Shown: piece after piece, positions 55,692 through 64,000 of the stretch | How the letters are laid out: every line of letters begins with the position of its first letter | Numbering within the stretch: position 1 is the stretch's first letter | Assembly (NCBI RefSeq): GCF_015245355.1 | Contig: NZ_CP063311.1 | Span: forward strand, 458,691 to 522,690 | Source of the DNA: Anabaenopsis elenkinii CCIBt3563 | GTDB lineage: Bacteria > Cyanobacteriota > Cyanobacteriia > Cyanobacteriales > Nostocaceae | DNA length: 64,000 nucleotides | Direction: 5' to 3' | The notes under the pieces: generated by a model | What the model saw: only the letters and a program-made list of their open reading frames with translations | Told to the model about the DNA's origin: nothing | Databases searched by the model: none | Program-made: the position numbers and the translations under genes

Positions 55692-56352
55692 TAGGGATTA
55701 TGGGTAAACTTCACCCACAGCGTGCGATCGCCTTTTCCATCCCTGATAGGGATTATGGGTGATTGTCAGGGGGTTTAGGGCGATCGCAATTCTCATTATT
55801 TATCTTTCCATCCCTGATAGGGATTATAGGTAATTGTGATACTCAGGTTTATAATCACAACGGTATTCATGATTGAAAGTTTCAATCCCTGATAGGGATT
55901 ATAGGTAATTGTGACAAGCTGAATGCAATCGGCGATCAACCTAGTGCCATACTCGTTTCAATCCCTGATAGGGATTATAGGTAATTGTGACCCAAACAGG
56001 TGCAACTTTCACCTTTGATGAGTAACCGTTTCAATCCCTGATAGGGATTATAGGTAATTGTGACAATTAGACTTCTGGCTACAGGATGACCCCAGTGTGT
56101 TTCAATCCCTGATAGGGATTATAGGTAATTGTGACAACAGGCGTTAATCCCAGCATCGCCTACCATTTTTGTTTCAATCCCTGATAGGGATTATAGGTAA
56201 TTGTGACCCATAAATGGCTGGCGCTCCTAGGAGGAATTGTTTCAATCCCTGATAGGGATTATAGGTAATTGTGACCATACACGCTGTAAGAGGTTTAAGT
56301 GCATTGCAAAAAAGAGTTTCAATCCCTGATAGGGATTATAGGTAATTGTGAC
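55678..56352 (-). CRISPR. CRISPR array, seven perfect and three decayed repeats
   Basis: A 37-base repeat, on the plus strand GTTTCAATCCCTGATAGGG...GGTAATTGTGAC. Perfect copies start at 55879, 55955, 56028, 56099, 56171, 56239 and 56316. Decayed copies start at about 55678 (overlapping the end of the pyrC-like gene), 55733 and 55804. Spacers between perfect copies are 39, 36, 34, 35, 31 and 40 bases. On the minus strand the repeat ends ATTGAAAC, the usual 5' tag, so transcription should run leftward, with the decayed end as trailer. This agrees with the leader lying at 56353-56625. No cas gene is in the window. Confidence 0.97.
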
Positions 56353-56625
56353 CGCCACCCTGGGAAACATTGATATATTTGGTTTTCAAGGTTCTGTTCC
56401 GTCAACCTAGAGACAATATAACCTTTCGGACATCCTGCTGTCAACAGTAGCATCAAAAAAAATCCCTCAAACCCTTATCTGGTCAAACTTGCCGAGAATG
56501 CGTCAACCTCAAAACGAGTAAAAACACTCGAAACCTAGAGTATACAAAGGTTCTGAGCCTGGAAATTCTCGATTTAATTTTAACACCTAGTGGTTGACGC
56601 ACAACAGCAGCCAAAGAAGGTTTGG
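56353..56625 (-). promoter_or_regulatory. CRISPR leader
   Basis: 273 AT-rich bases between the array and the DUF499 gene. GTCAACC-type motifs occur three times (about 56401, 56502 and inverted at 56592). A CGAGT/ACTCG hairpin lies at 56515-56531. Position beside the undegenerate repeats supports a leader. The DUF499 gene ends at its far edge, so read-through into the array is possible. Confidence 0.6.
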
Positions 56626-59600
56626 TTACTCTTGCTCAAAATTGTAACTTTTAAATTTGAGAGTCCGGCAATTTTCAGTAACTGTGCGAATTATATAATC
56701 TGGGACACCATCGGGTAATTGGACTTGAATATCTAGAGTGACCGTGACATCAGCACCCACTAAACCCCCCATATGTTGCAGAACCTCATTAGTTATCTGT
56801 TCCGCATCCCTAATCACCCGCTGGGGGTCTAAATTGACCGAGCCGTAAAAACGCCGCAGTTGTGGAGCAGGTGGGGAAGGGGTGTATTCTGTTCCCCGTT
56901 CCTGAACCGATAGAGTGGGGGAGTTGATGTTAATATTGGTTGGATTGGGGGTGACTGGGGTTGGGGGTTGTAGTGAGGTTGAACTTTGCTGTAGTTGTTG
57001 CTCTGCAATTTCGGCTTTAACTAAGCAACCTGGGCTGTTGAGAGTGGGTGTAATTCCTTCACAGGCTTTTAACTCTAAATAATGTTTTTTATCTTCGTCG
57101 TAACCCGTGGCGTAGGCGAAGTATTCTTTCCATAGTAGTGCTCCTACTCCTTCTTGAACAGCATCGAGTAGGACTTGTTGATTTTTGAGGCGGGGTAGGT
57201 AGGGATATTGGGTGAAGTATTTCCATAGTGTTTTGAGGTCAATATGGTTGGCGTTGGTCCAGATGTAAGAGTCAAGCACTTCTAGACGCAGACGGGTGGC
57301 GGAATACTTGAGTATTAGCTGTTCTTCGTGAAGGAATCTAAAATTAGCTCGCAGGATGGGAGAATCTTCGCCTGGGATGCGAATTTCTTCCCAAGTGATG
57401 GGATCTTGTGGGTCTGGTTGCTGGGGAACTAATAACCATTGATAGGTGTCTTGAAGTAGAAGCTTCACATTTCTATCAGCTTGTTGTTGCTTTTGTTGGG
57501 CTTGATTGGTTTGGGAGACATCCAAGTTTAAGGAGTCTTTTTCTTTGATGATGGAATCCCAGGCTAAAAATTGACAAACGCACTGGACTAAACTATCTAG
57601 TTTAGTTTTATCTGTTGTCAGGAATAATAGTAAATTCTTACAATAGCGGGGACTAGCACCTTTGTAAGAGAGGATTTCTGTTACTTTTTGTAGGGCTGGG
57701 CTATCTTTAGCTTTGCTATTGTGGCTATATTGGGGACTTAAAACTACTAACCGTACTCCCATGTTTTCATCATCGGGAATGTCTGCGCTGGAGGTGGGGG
57801 CTATGTGTACTCCTGCAAATTCACCCCGCTCTTTATCATTTGTCATTCTGCTGGTAATTTCTTCCCAGATTCGGTGTGTGTCTCCGCTGATTTGTTGGGC
57901 GCGGTCTTGAGCGGTACGGGTGACGTTGGGTTGGGTAGATATCCAATAACGATTACCATCACTGACATATATATAGGTAGCTTGGTCACTCAGACGGCGC
58001 AGAGCGTCTGCAAAGATGGCTACACTTTCACCGGGGTGAACACAACCAAGTTTAATTCTGCGGTCTTCTAAACCCCGGTTTGCTGCTTGTAAGGTGGGAG
58101 CAGAACCCAGGTAAATAGTGCGGGTAACACGGCGACAGGCGGAGTATTTCCCTAGGTTAGTGTTTTGAGCTTCTAAAAGCATGGGGAGGGAGTTGCTCCC
58201 ATCCACATCTTTTTCAATTACTGGAACCCAGGAATCTTCTAGGTAGCGGGTGAGTTCTGACTGTACTTGACTTTCCCCCATGGGAATATTGGCTGGTAAA
58301 ATCATCAAAGAGCGATCGCCTTGTTCCCAGAGTACACTAATTACCTTAGCCATCAGTCGCAATACTCCCCGAGTCCGTTGGAATTTATCCAAGCTAGACC
58401 AGTCATTATACAGACGGTCAAACAATTCCGGATGAATGGGATAAGCTTGTTTTAAGCGGCGTTCATAGTCAGATTCTCGACATTCTAAGGGAAACTCCTG
58501 GGGTTGGTTGCGATACATTTCGCTAAAAGCCCGCACCACAGCATCACGAGCTACGAATAAATTAGGGTCTGTCAGGTTTTGAAACAAACGACGACGGACA
58601 ATCTCAAAACTTTCCTCCGCACTAGCAGGTCGCCAAGGAGACTCAACCCGACCAATGGCATTTTTTAACCGGTTCAGAGCTTCCTTACCCTTTTCCCCCC
58701 CAACTTCAATATTAGAACTGGGTATACTCACCACCAACAAAGTCCGGTCAGCATTCTTAGCAGACTCGCTCAGAGTTTGGGCAAAAGTAAAATGGGTATC
58801 AAAACTCCCACCCGGTAAAATATTATCATCATGGAGTTGTCGCCCATAGGCTACCCACTCATCAATCAGAATTAAACAGGGAGCATAGCGGTTAAATAAA
58901 TCTTTGAGAATATCCCCAGGGTTAGTAGCGGTTTCGTCTGTTTCCCGCAACATCTCGTAACCTTCTTTACCCCCCAATTGCCAAGCTATTTCTCCCCACA
59001 GGGTTCTAACTACAGTACCATCTTTTTTTGTATCTGGTTTACCCGGCGATATTTTGTTACCTACTATCACCGCAGTTTTCACATTCTTTGGTAACTCCGA
59101 CACCCCCGCAGTGGTTACAACCGGTTCCAATTCCGGTAGGTCTTTGAGAGGAACACCAAAGCACAGATGATATAATGCCAGCATAGCGTGGGTTTTACCC
59201 CCACCGAAATTAGTTTGTAATTCAATTACCGGATCACCACCCTGGCCAGCAAATCGCCGTAAAGCATTCAGCAGTAGTTGTTTAAGTCCTTCAGTTAAAT
59301 AGGTGCGGCGAAAAAATTCCGTAGGTAAGCGGTACTCATCGGAACCCTCATCCTTGTAAACTTGCCAAAGATCCGCAGCAAATTCCGCTTGTTGAAAGCG
59401 ACCAGAAGTAACATCTGGGTGGGGGGTGACCACTTCTCGCCAGGGTTTAAGACCGCCAACGGGATGGGTTTCTACAGAGGTTGCAGCAGCTTTGCGGGTT
59501 TCCCTGCGCGCTTGTTCCTCAAACCGGATGCGCAATAGTTCTTGTTTTTGCTTTTCGACGGTATCTGCTTCTGGGGCGCAAATAGCAGTCAAAAGACGGT

Positions 59601-59952
59601 TAATACTATCTAAGGCGCGGTAGGTATCATCTGTAGAGAATGGCTGATTATGCGCCCAGGCGTTGCGGGTAAGTTTTAACTCCCCAATTAAATTTCTTTC
59701 CGCATTCCCCAGAGTTTGGTTAAATACCTCATGCCACCTATTCCACACCACATTGAGGACTTCTGCAATATCCTGCTTGAGCATTTGAGCCGCAGGACGG
59801 CGTAGAGTCCGGTCTTCTGACACAAAAGAAGCAGCAGCAGCTACCCAATTATCGCCGTATTTTGCCTGCATTTCCCTTTCTAAAAAAGGATACAAGCCTT
59901 TTTGCAGTAAATCTAAAGCTCTCCCTACTCGTTCCCGGTTACTGATAGTCAT
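56626..59952 (-). CDS. DUF499 AAA+ ATPase with HEPN-like N-terminus (anti-phage associated)
   Basis: A protein of about 1108 residues. The N-terminal ~140 residues look like a Swt1-like HEPN domain, with the RNAWAH motif (R-x4-H) followed by a helical end. Then come the ATPase features: Walker A FGGGKTHAML, Walker B CLILIDEWVAY, and a long DUF499 C-terminus with a Pro/Thr-rich linker. It is known as a defence-island ATPase paired with a DUF1156 methylase, which here lies upstream on the same strand. ATG 59952 (MTISNRER) is chosen over 60015, which adds unconserved residues. Confidence 0.85.
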   Translation of the reverse strand: MTISNRERVGRALDLLQKGLYPFLEREMQAKYGDNWVAAAASFVSEDRTLRRPAAQMLKQDIAEVLNVVWNRWHEVFNQTLGNAERNLIGELKLTRNAWAHNQPFSTDDTYRALDSINRLLTAICAPEADTVEKQKQELLRIRFEEQARRETRKAAATSVETHPVGGLKPWREVVTPHPDVTSGRFQQAEFAADLWQVYKDEGSDEYRLPTEFFRRTYLTEGLKQLLLNALRRFAGQGGDPVIELQTNFGGGKTHAMLALYHLCFGVPLKDLPELEPVVTTAGVSELPKNVKTAVIVGNKISPGKPDTKKDGTVVRTLWGEIAWQLGGKEGYEMLRETDETATNPGDILKDLFNRYAPCLILIDEWVAYGRQLHDDNILPGGSFDTHFTFAQTLSESAKNADRTLLVVSIPSSNIEVGGEKGKEALNRLKNAIGRVESPWRPASAEESFEIVRRRLFQNLTDPNLFVARDAVVRAFSEMYRNQPQEFPLECRESDYERRLKQAYPIHPELFDRLYNDWSSLDKFQRTRGVLRLMAKVISVLWEQGDRSLMILPANIPMGESQVQSELTRYLEDSWVPVIEKDVDGSNSLPMLLEAQNTNLGKYSACRRVTRTIYLGSAPTLQAANRGLEDRRIKLGCVHPGESVAIFADALRRLSDQATYIYVSDGNRYWISTQPNVTRTAQDRAQQISGDTHRIWEEITSRMTNDKERGEFAGVHIAPTSSADIPDDENMGVRLVVLSPQYSHNSKAKDSPALQKVTEILSYKGASPRYCKNLLLFLTTDKTKLDSLVQCVCQFLAWDSIIKEKDSLNLDVSQTNQAQQKQQQADRNVKLLLQDTYQWLLVPQQPDPQDPITWEEIRIPGEDSPILRANFRFLHEEQLILKYSATRLRLEVLDSYIWTNANHIDLKTLWKYFTQYPYLPRLKNQQVLLDAVQEGVGALLWKEYFAYATGYDEDKKHYLELKACEGITPTLNSPGCLVKAEIAEQQLQQSSTSLQPPTPVTPNPTNININSPTLSVQERGTEYTPSPPAPQLRRFYGSVNLDPQRVIRDAEQITNEVLQHMGGLVGADVTVTLDIQVQLPDGVPDYIIRTVTENCRTLKFKSYNFEQE

Positions 59953-60015
59953 TGTTGGTGTGTACTTAGTATAACTGTTAATTCCTATTTTTTTCAATGA
60001 CAACTTACACCCCAA

Positions 60016-60276
60016 GTCAAAGCCATCTGTGAGAATTGGGGAGTCAAGTTTGGAAATGTTGGTAATTTTTAGCTATAAGCTAGCACTGGATATAAAACTA
60101 ATATATAGTATATTTTGCAACTATTGCAACTAGTGAGATGTGTATTCAAATTTTTTAGACCAATAAATTACAAATCTTATTCTTGTCAATCTTGTAGCCA
60201 ATATGTCCAATGTCCCAGGAGTTAAAAACCCCTGTCTGATAGCTGAAGTCGGATGAATCCGACTGGAATAAGGTAG
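60016..60276. other. Spacer between DUF1156 and DUF499 genes
   Basis: 261 bp, AT-rich. At 60215-60268 it has a third copy of the double hairpin (CAGGAGTTAAAAACCCCTGTC, then GTCGGATGAATCCGAC) also seen at 38641 and 41168. It may stop or slow transcription between the two genes. Confidence 0.6.
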
Positions 60277-63150
60277 TTAAAATAATTCTCCTTGTAGGGT
60301 GTCCGGTTCCTTGTGAGCTGCTAGGCGGCAAATTTCCGACCAGGAAACTACTAGGCTGTTGTAAGCAGTGGCTTCTTGTATCCAGGCTTTTTTGTCACAA
60401 ATATTATATAAGCGATAGGTTAAGTCTTTTAAGATTTCCCACACAACTTTGGACTCAAATAATACTGTGGCGGCGCCGGTTTCCCCTTTTTTATCTAGGG
60501 TGTGGATCAGGTTTTGGGTAATTAACCAGTGTGACTTGGTGGGGTTGCTACTCTGTGGTAACTCTTCCCGGCGCAGTAGTCGCACTTTTCCACCTTCTGC
60601 GGAGACAATACCGCCATTTACCAACCCTTGAACAGTGATATTTTTGGCTTTAGAGAGGGTTTCCGCCTCCCCGTAGAGTCCCTCATTAAATTGATGTTGT
60701 TCAAACCAGATCAAAGCCCAGCGGGTCTCTAGGTCAAATTCTCCCTCCTGTTCTGTGAGGTATTCATCCAACATTTGATTAATAAATTGTAGGGCGGTAC
60801 GTACTCCTATAGCAGAACCGTCAGCTTCTAAAACTTTGGTGTAACGAGAGAACACACCCATACCCGGACCAATGCTAGCTTGGGCTAAATCCACCGGGGC
60901 GATGTTACCTTGTTGCAGTTTTTCCACTGCTTCTGGGAGTTCCCGCTTGAGTTGTTGCAGAAATTGGCGACGGGTGGCGGAAGGGGCGGTTTCTGGACGG
61001 GGACGACAGACAAGGACAATGGAGGAGGCCAGGGCGTTGGTACCAATACCGACACTGCGGTTACTTAATTCTGTCCGCATTGGCCAAGTACCGACAATGG
61101 TAAACCCAGCTTGGATTAAACCCTCTAGCATGGTTTCCCACCCAGTGGAAGCGGTGACAGTTTCGTTATTTTTACTAGTTTCTGTTTCTGACTGTTTAAA
61201 GGCGTAATAAATAGTAACTGGATATTCAGGATGTGCGGTTTCTCGCATTCTGCTAAAAGCTTCACCTAAACCAGTTTCAAAAAATTCTTTAGCTTTTTGT
61301 TTATCGCCGCCAAATCTGTAGGGGGTGGCGACTAGTTCCTGTGCTTTGGGTACTAGTAAGGTGCTGCAAATTTCTGGGTAAAGTTTGCCGATGGAACGGC
61401 GCAACCAGACATAAAAGAAGTCTGCTAAGTCTGCATAGCCGATGTTATCGTAGTATGGGGGGTCTGTGGAGATAACCGGAGAGTTTAAATGTAATTTTTG
61501 GGCTGCATTATGTTGTTTAACTAAGCCAGGGGTGTCAGTATTTCTTAATTCTATGACTGCTGATATCCAGTCAACAGCACCGCCAAAGTTACCTGTAGAA
61601 TCACTCAAGGGGTTAGCTTCTACAAAATCCCAGGTCATGGGAATAGCTTGACGGGCGAATGTATTTCTTGTGCTATCTCTGCTAATATCCCAAGAACAAA
61701 TACTTGAATTTCTGTCAGCTAAACGACTGCCCCCAAACCCCAAATAAGTCGCTACAGCATCGGCGTAAGCTGTCGCACCCATACCCCCCTCAGACAGTGG
61801 TAAATGATCATCAGTCATACCCCCAGCTACAGCATCCAGTTTGACCTGTTCCCTGGCGAGGGTGACTAAATCGCTGAAGGTGGTTAAGGCGACAAGCTGA
61901 CGAGGGGTGAATAAATCACCATAAGTACGCATTCCATAATTTGGTGTTTTAAAATCTCGCGGATTGTGTGGTAAATTTGCCTCTGGTTTCCATTCTGGCT
62001 TTGCAGACAAAGCCACCTCGATCTGCTCCTGATTCGGGGAAATATACAACCGTTGCTTTTGACCCTCCGCCACAATAGCCATTAACTGAGCGTTCATTCT
62101 TCCTGCTTTCCCCTCCTGGCGGATGTGGTCAAAGGTTACAGGACTGTCACAACAAACACACATCGCCCCTCTGCGGTTAACAGTTCCCTCCCGTGGTGTT
62201 CCCTCCCCGGTTTTGACTGCAAAACTCACCCTAGGGGGTTGGTGACTCCTATCAATTACAGGTTCTACCCAAACTTCCTTACCCTTTTTAGTAGATAATT
62301 TAAAAGAATTTACCAAAGGCATTTGCGCCCCACAAGCGGGGTTAGGACATTTCACAGTCCGCGCCCACAACCAAGCAATTACCGTTGCTTCCCCACCCCC
62401 ATACTCCTGGGGTAAACTCACCTTGGGGTACAAATGGCCAATAGTTTTAAAAGCTTGCTCCCGCATCCATGCCCCATAATAGCGCACATCAGCAGCTAAC
62501 CCCTGCGCTCCGTACCATTGGGCGGTTTTTAACCCTGTTTGTGCTTGGGGGTTGACAGGGGGTTGATTTTGGAATTTGGGGGGAATTTCAATTAAGGCTT
62601 TAGTAATTAGCACCGCCACGGGGTTAATATCACTACCATGGGCGACTAAACCTAGGCGCTGTCCTTCTAGGGGTATGGAACCACCACCACAGAAGGGGTC
62701 ATAAACGGGGGGTGCATAGTTTTGTAAATATGTACGCACTTCTACTGGGTCTGTGGGTGGTGTTTCGTTGCGACTCCAAGCCAGACAGCGGGCGATTTCT
62801 GTTTGGGCTGCTTCGATAATTTCCCGGTTATTCACACTATCCCAAGAGACTAAACCCTTAACTACCTGCTCCGCTTTCCCTTTTTTGTCAACGGTAACAA
62901 TTTTACCAATGATATCAAATAACCGTTGTCTTTCTTGTGCTTGGTCTGCATCTGTGGGGAATTTATCGGGGTGACTAGATGGGTCATCTACTAGGGAAGC
63001 AAATAATACCGCCCTACAGGTGGCTGTAGGTTTTCTTGACCACCATAAATGGAGTGTAGAAGGATGTCCGTGTCTAATGGATTTTTCCCTGGCTGATTCT
63101 TGATTAATTGCTTCTAAGGGTAGGGCGACTTCTATTAATTTTTTTTTCAT
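60277..63150 (-). CDS. DUF1156 zinc-ribbon adenine DNA methylase (anti-phage associated)
   Basis: A 957-residue methylase. The start is MKKKLIEVALPLEAINQES followed by HLWWSRKPTATCRAVLFAS, the DUF1156 signature. SAM motif I is VYDPFCGGGSIPLEG, the zinc ribbon is CPNPACG...CVCC, and catalytic motif IV is STDPPYYDNIGYADL. It should methylate adenine in host DNA. It is first of a two-gene run with the DUF499 ATPase. A plausible defence pair; further partners (helicase or DUF3780-type) are not in the window. Confidence 0.88.
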   Translation of the reverse strand: MKKKLIEVALPLEAINQESAREKSIRHGHPSTLHLWWSRKPTATCRAVLFASLVDDPSSHPDKFPTDADQAQERQRLFDIIGKIVTVDKKGKAEQVVKGLVSWDSVNNREIIEAAQTEIARCLAWSRNETPPTDPVEVRTYLQNYAPPVYDPFCGGGSIPLEGQRLGLVAHGSDINPVAVLITKALIEIPPKFQNQPPVNPQAQTGLKTAQWYGAQGLAADVRYYGAWMREQAFKTIGHLYPKVSLPQEYGGGEATVIAWLWARTVKCPNPACGAQMPLVNSFKLSTKKGKEVWVEPVIDRSHQPPRVSFAVKTGEGTPREGTVNRRGAMCVCCDSPVTFDHIRQEGKAGRMNAQLMAIVAEGQKQRLYISPNQEQIEVALSAKPEWKPEANLPHNPRDFKTPNYGMRTYGDLFTPRQLVALTTFSDLVTLAREQVKLDAVAGGMTDDHLPLSEGGMGATAYADAVATYLGFGGSRLADRNSSICSWDISRDSTRNTFARQAIPMTWDFVEANPLSDSTGNFGGAVDWISAVIELRNTDTPGLVKQHNAAQKLHLNSPVISTDPPYYDNIGYADLADFFYVWLRRSIGKLYPEICSTLLVPKAQELVATPYRFGGDKQKAKEFFETGLGEAFSRMRETAHPEYPVTIYYAFKQSETETSKNNETVTASTGWETMLEGLIQAGFTIVGTWPMRTELSNRSVGIGTNALASSIVLVCRPRPETAPSATRRQFLQQLKRELPEAVEKLQQGNIAPVDLAQASIGPGMGVFSRYTKVLEADGSAIGVRTALQFINQMLDEYLTEQEGEFDLETRWALIWFEQHQFNEGLYGEAETLSKAKNITVQGLVNGGIVSAEGGKVRLLRREELPQSSNPTKSHWLITQNLIHTLDKKGETGAATVLFESKVVWEILKDLTYRLYNICDKKAWIQEATAYNSLVVSWSEICRLAAHKEPDTLQGELF

Positions 63151-63152
63151 TA

Positions 63153-63200
63153 TGGGGAACAGGGAATAGGGAACACCGAAGGAATGGGGAATAAGGGAAA
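63153..63200. repeat. Degenerate heptamer STRR
   Basis: About six copies of GGGGAAC/AGGGAAT-like units, the same family as at 12584-12645, in the divergent promoter region of the DUF1156 and Rpn genes. Confidence 0.7.
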
Positions 63201-63245
63201 CTATCTTACAGCATAATATCAGTAAGAACCCAGAATAACTAACCC

Positions 63246-64000
63246 ATGACCGCAGTCAGAGCCAATTACGACGAACCATGGAAAGAAGCATTAGACCAAT
63301 ACTTTGATAGTTTCCTAGCTTTCTTCTTTCCCCGTGCCTATAATGCCATAGATTGGACACGAACCCCAGAATCATTAGATAAAGAACTGCAAGAAATCAC
63401 CGCCTCATCCACTACCCAAACCTACATTGCAGATAAACTCTACAAGGTATGGTTATTAGATAAACAACCCGCTTGGATATTAATACACATTGAAGTTCAA
63501 AGTCAGTATGACACAGACTTTCAACAACGGATGTACATTTACAATTACCGTGCTTTTGATTTGTATCGTCAATTCGTGGTAGGTCTGGCAATTTTAGGAG
63601 ATACTGACAATAACTGGCGACCCAACAGTTACCAAAACCAGATGTTAGATTGTGAGTTACGGTTTCAATTTCCCATAGCCAAACTCCTAGACTATGAATC
63701 TCCCTGGGATGAACTGGAGGTTAACCCTAACCCCTTTGCGGTGATTGTCATGGCCCATTTAAAAACCAAAGCCACCACCGGTAACCCCCCAGAGCGGGAA
63801 GCATGGAAATGGCAAATTATTCGAGGATTATATGAGCGGGGATTAACTAAGACAGATGTCATCAAGCTATTTAAGATTATTGATACAATGATGACATTGC
63901 CCAAGGAGTTACAAACAGGATTGGTAAGGAAAATTAGGAGCTTCGAGGAGGAGAGAAAAATGCCTTTAATCAGTCCGACGGAACAACTCGCAATGGAACG
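63246..64000 (+). CDS. Rpn-type PD-(D/E)XK nuclease, partial at window end
   Basis: At least 251 residues, frame open to the window edge. It starts MTAVRANYDEPWKEALDQYF, followed by FFFPRAYNAIDW. The nuclease core shows ADKLYKVWLL and IHIEVQSQYD (E-x-Q form of the PD-(D/E)XK site), then RMYIYNYRAFDLY. Family members promote RecA-independent recombination or act as putative transposases, and are abundant in cyanobacteria. It diverges from the DUF1156 gene and may or may not belong to that system. Confidence 0.85.
   Translation, partial: MTAVRANYDEPWKEALDQYFDSFLAFFFPRAYNAIDWTRTPESLDKELQEITASSTTQTYIADKLYKVWLLDKQPAWILIHIEVQSQYDTDFQQRMYIYNYRAFDLYRQFVVGLAILGDTDNNWRPNSYQNQMLDCELRFQFPIAKLLDYESPWDELEVNPNPFAVIVMAHLKTKATTGNPPEREAWKWQIIRGLYERGLTKTDVIKLFKIIDTMMTLPKELQTGLVRKIRSFEEERKMPLISPTEQLAME

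Noticed and set aside
56353..64000. cas genes for the CRISPR array
   Set aside because: Checked both flanks: only the pyrC-like gene, DUF499, DUF1156 and the Rpn gene; none is Cas-like.

Overview
The window looks like a chromosomal segment of a filamentous, Nostocales-type cyanobacterium. The evidence is dense GCGATCGC (HIP1) octamers, the crtP-crtB carotenoid pair, a FurA next to a peptidoglycan-binding-repeat gene as in Anabaena, a SigC-like group 2 sigma factor, a fused PyrF-PyrE, heptamer STRR repeats and a CRISPR repeat of the ...ATTGAAAC cyanobacterial class. Genus cannot be fixed from this window alone.

Layout. 1-4.2 kb: a DUF4282 membrane protein, then an aldo/keto reductase gene split by an IS701-type and an IS630-type element that share one CTAT target. 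4.3-12.5 kb: HtrA-type protease, InrS-like metal sensor, NagZ, crtP-crtB, tRNA-Ser(GCU), an amino-acid ABC binding lipoprotein and an unknown membrane protein. 12.5-16.6 kb: a MITE-like element, then a type I methylase/specificity pair with a VapBC-type toxin-antitoxin module between hsdM and hsdS and no hsdR. 16.7-22.1 kb: lumenal pentapeptide protein and the glycine cleavage genes gcvT, gcvH, gcvP. 22.2-25.5 kb: a XamI-like type II restriction-modification pair inserted into a DUF29 gene with a 157-bp target duplication. 25.7-38.6 kb: tRNA-Pro(CGG), lipA, gpsA, sigC, furA with its convergent peptidoglycan-binding neighbour, cobN, a histidine kinase with a cyanobacteriochrome-like GAF domain, and a carotenoid-desaturase-like flavoprotein. 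38.6-41.5 kb: repeat-rich DNA with a partial segmental duplication, a YefM-YoeB module, an IS630 remnant and an orphan CRISPR-like repeat. 41.5-51 kb: DUF4114 Ig-like protein, the FAD domain normally fused to SelD but here alone, a histidine phosphatase, glucokinase, a TRAP transporter and pyrFE. 51-52.5 kb: an IS200/IS605 element whose TnpB has lost its RuvC-I/II core. 53-64 kb: tandem histidine phosphatase, a dihydroorotase-like protein without the HxH site, a CRISPR array without cas genes, and a DUF499 ATPase (with HEPN-like N-terminus) plus DUF1156 methylase pair typical of defence islands, ending in a partial Rpn-type nuclease gene.

How genes fit together. lipA supplies lipoate needed by gcvH, so gcvTHP and lipA form a one-carbon/serine-glycine neighbourhood. 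pyrFE and the dihydroorotase-like gene belong to pyrimidine synthesis. Housekeeping blocks alternate with defence or mobile blocks (hsdMS plus vapBC, XamI R-M, YefM-YoeB, IS200/IS605, CRISPR plus DUF499/DUF1156). The most interesting items are the DUF1156-DUF499(HEPN)-CRISPR neighbourhood, the R-M insertion with long target duplication, and the unusual GAF of the histidine kinase.
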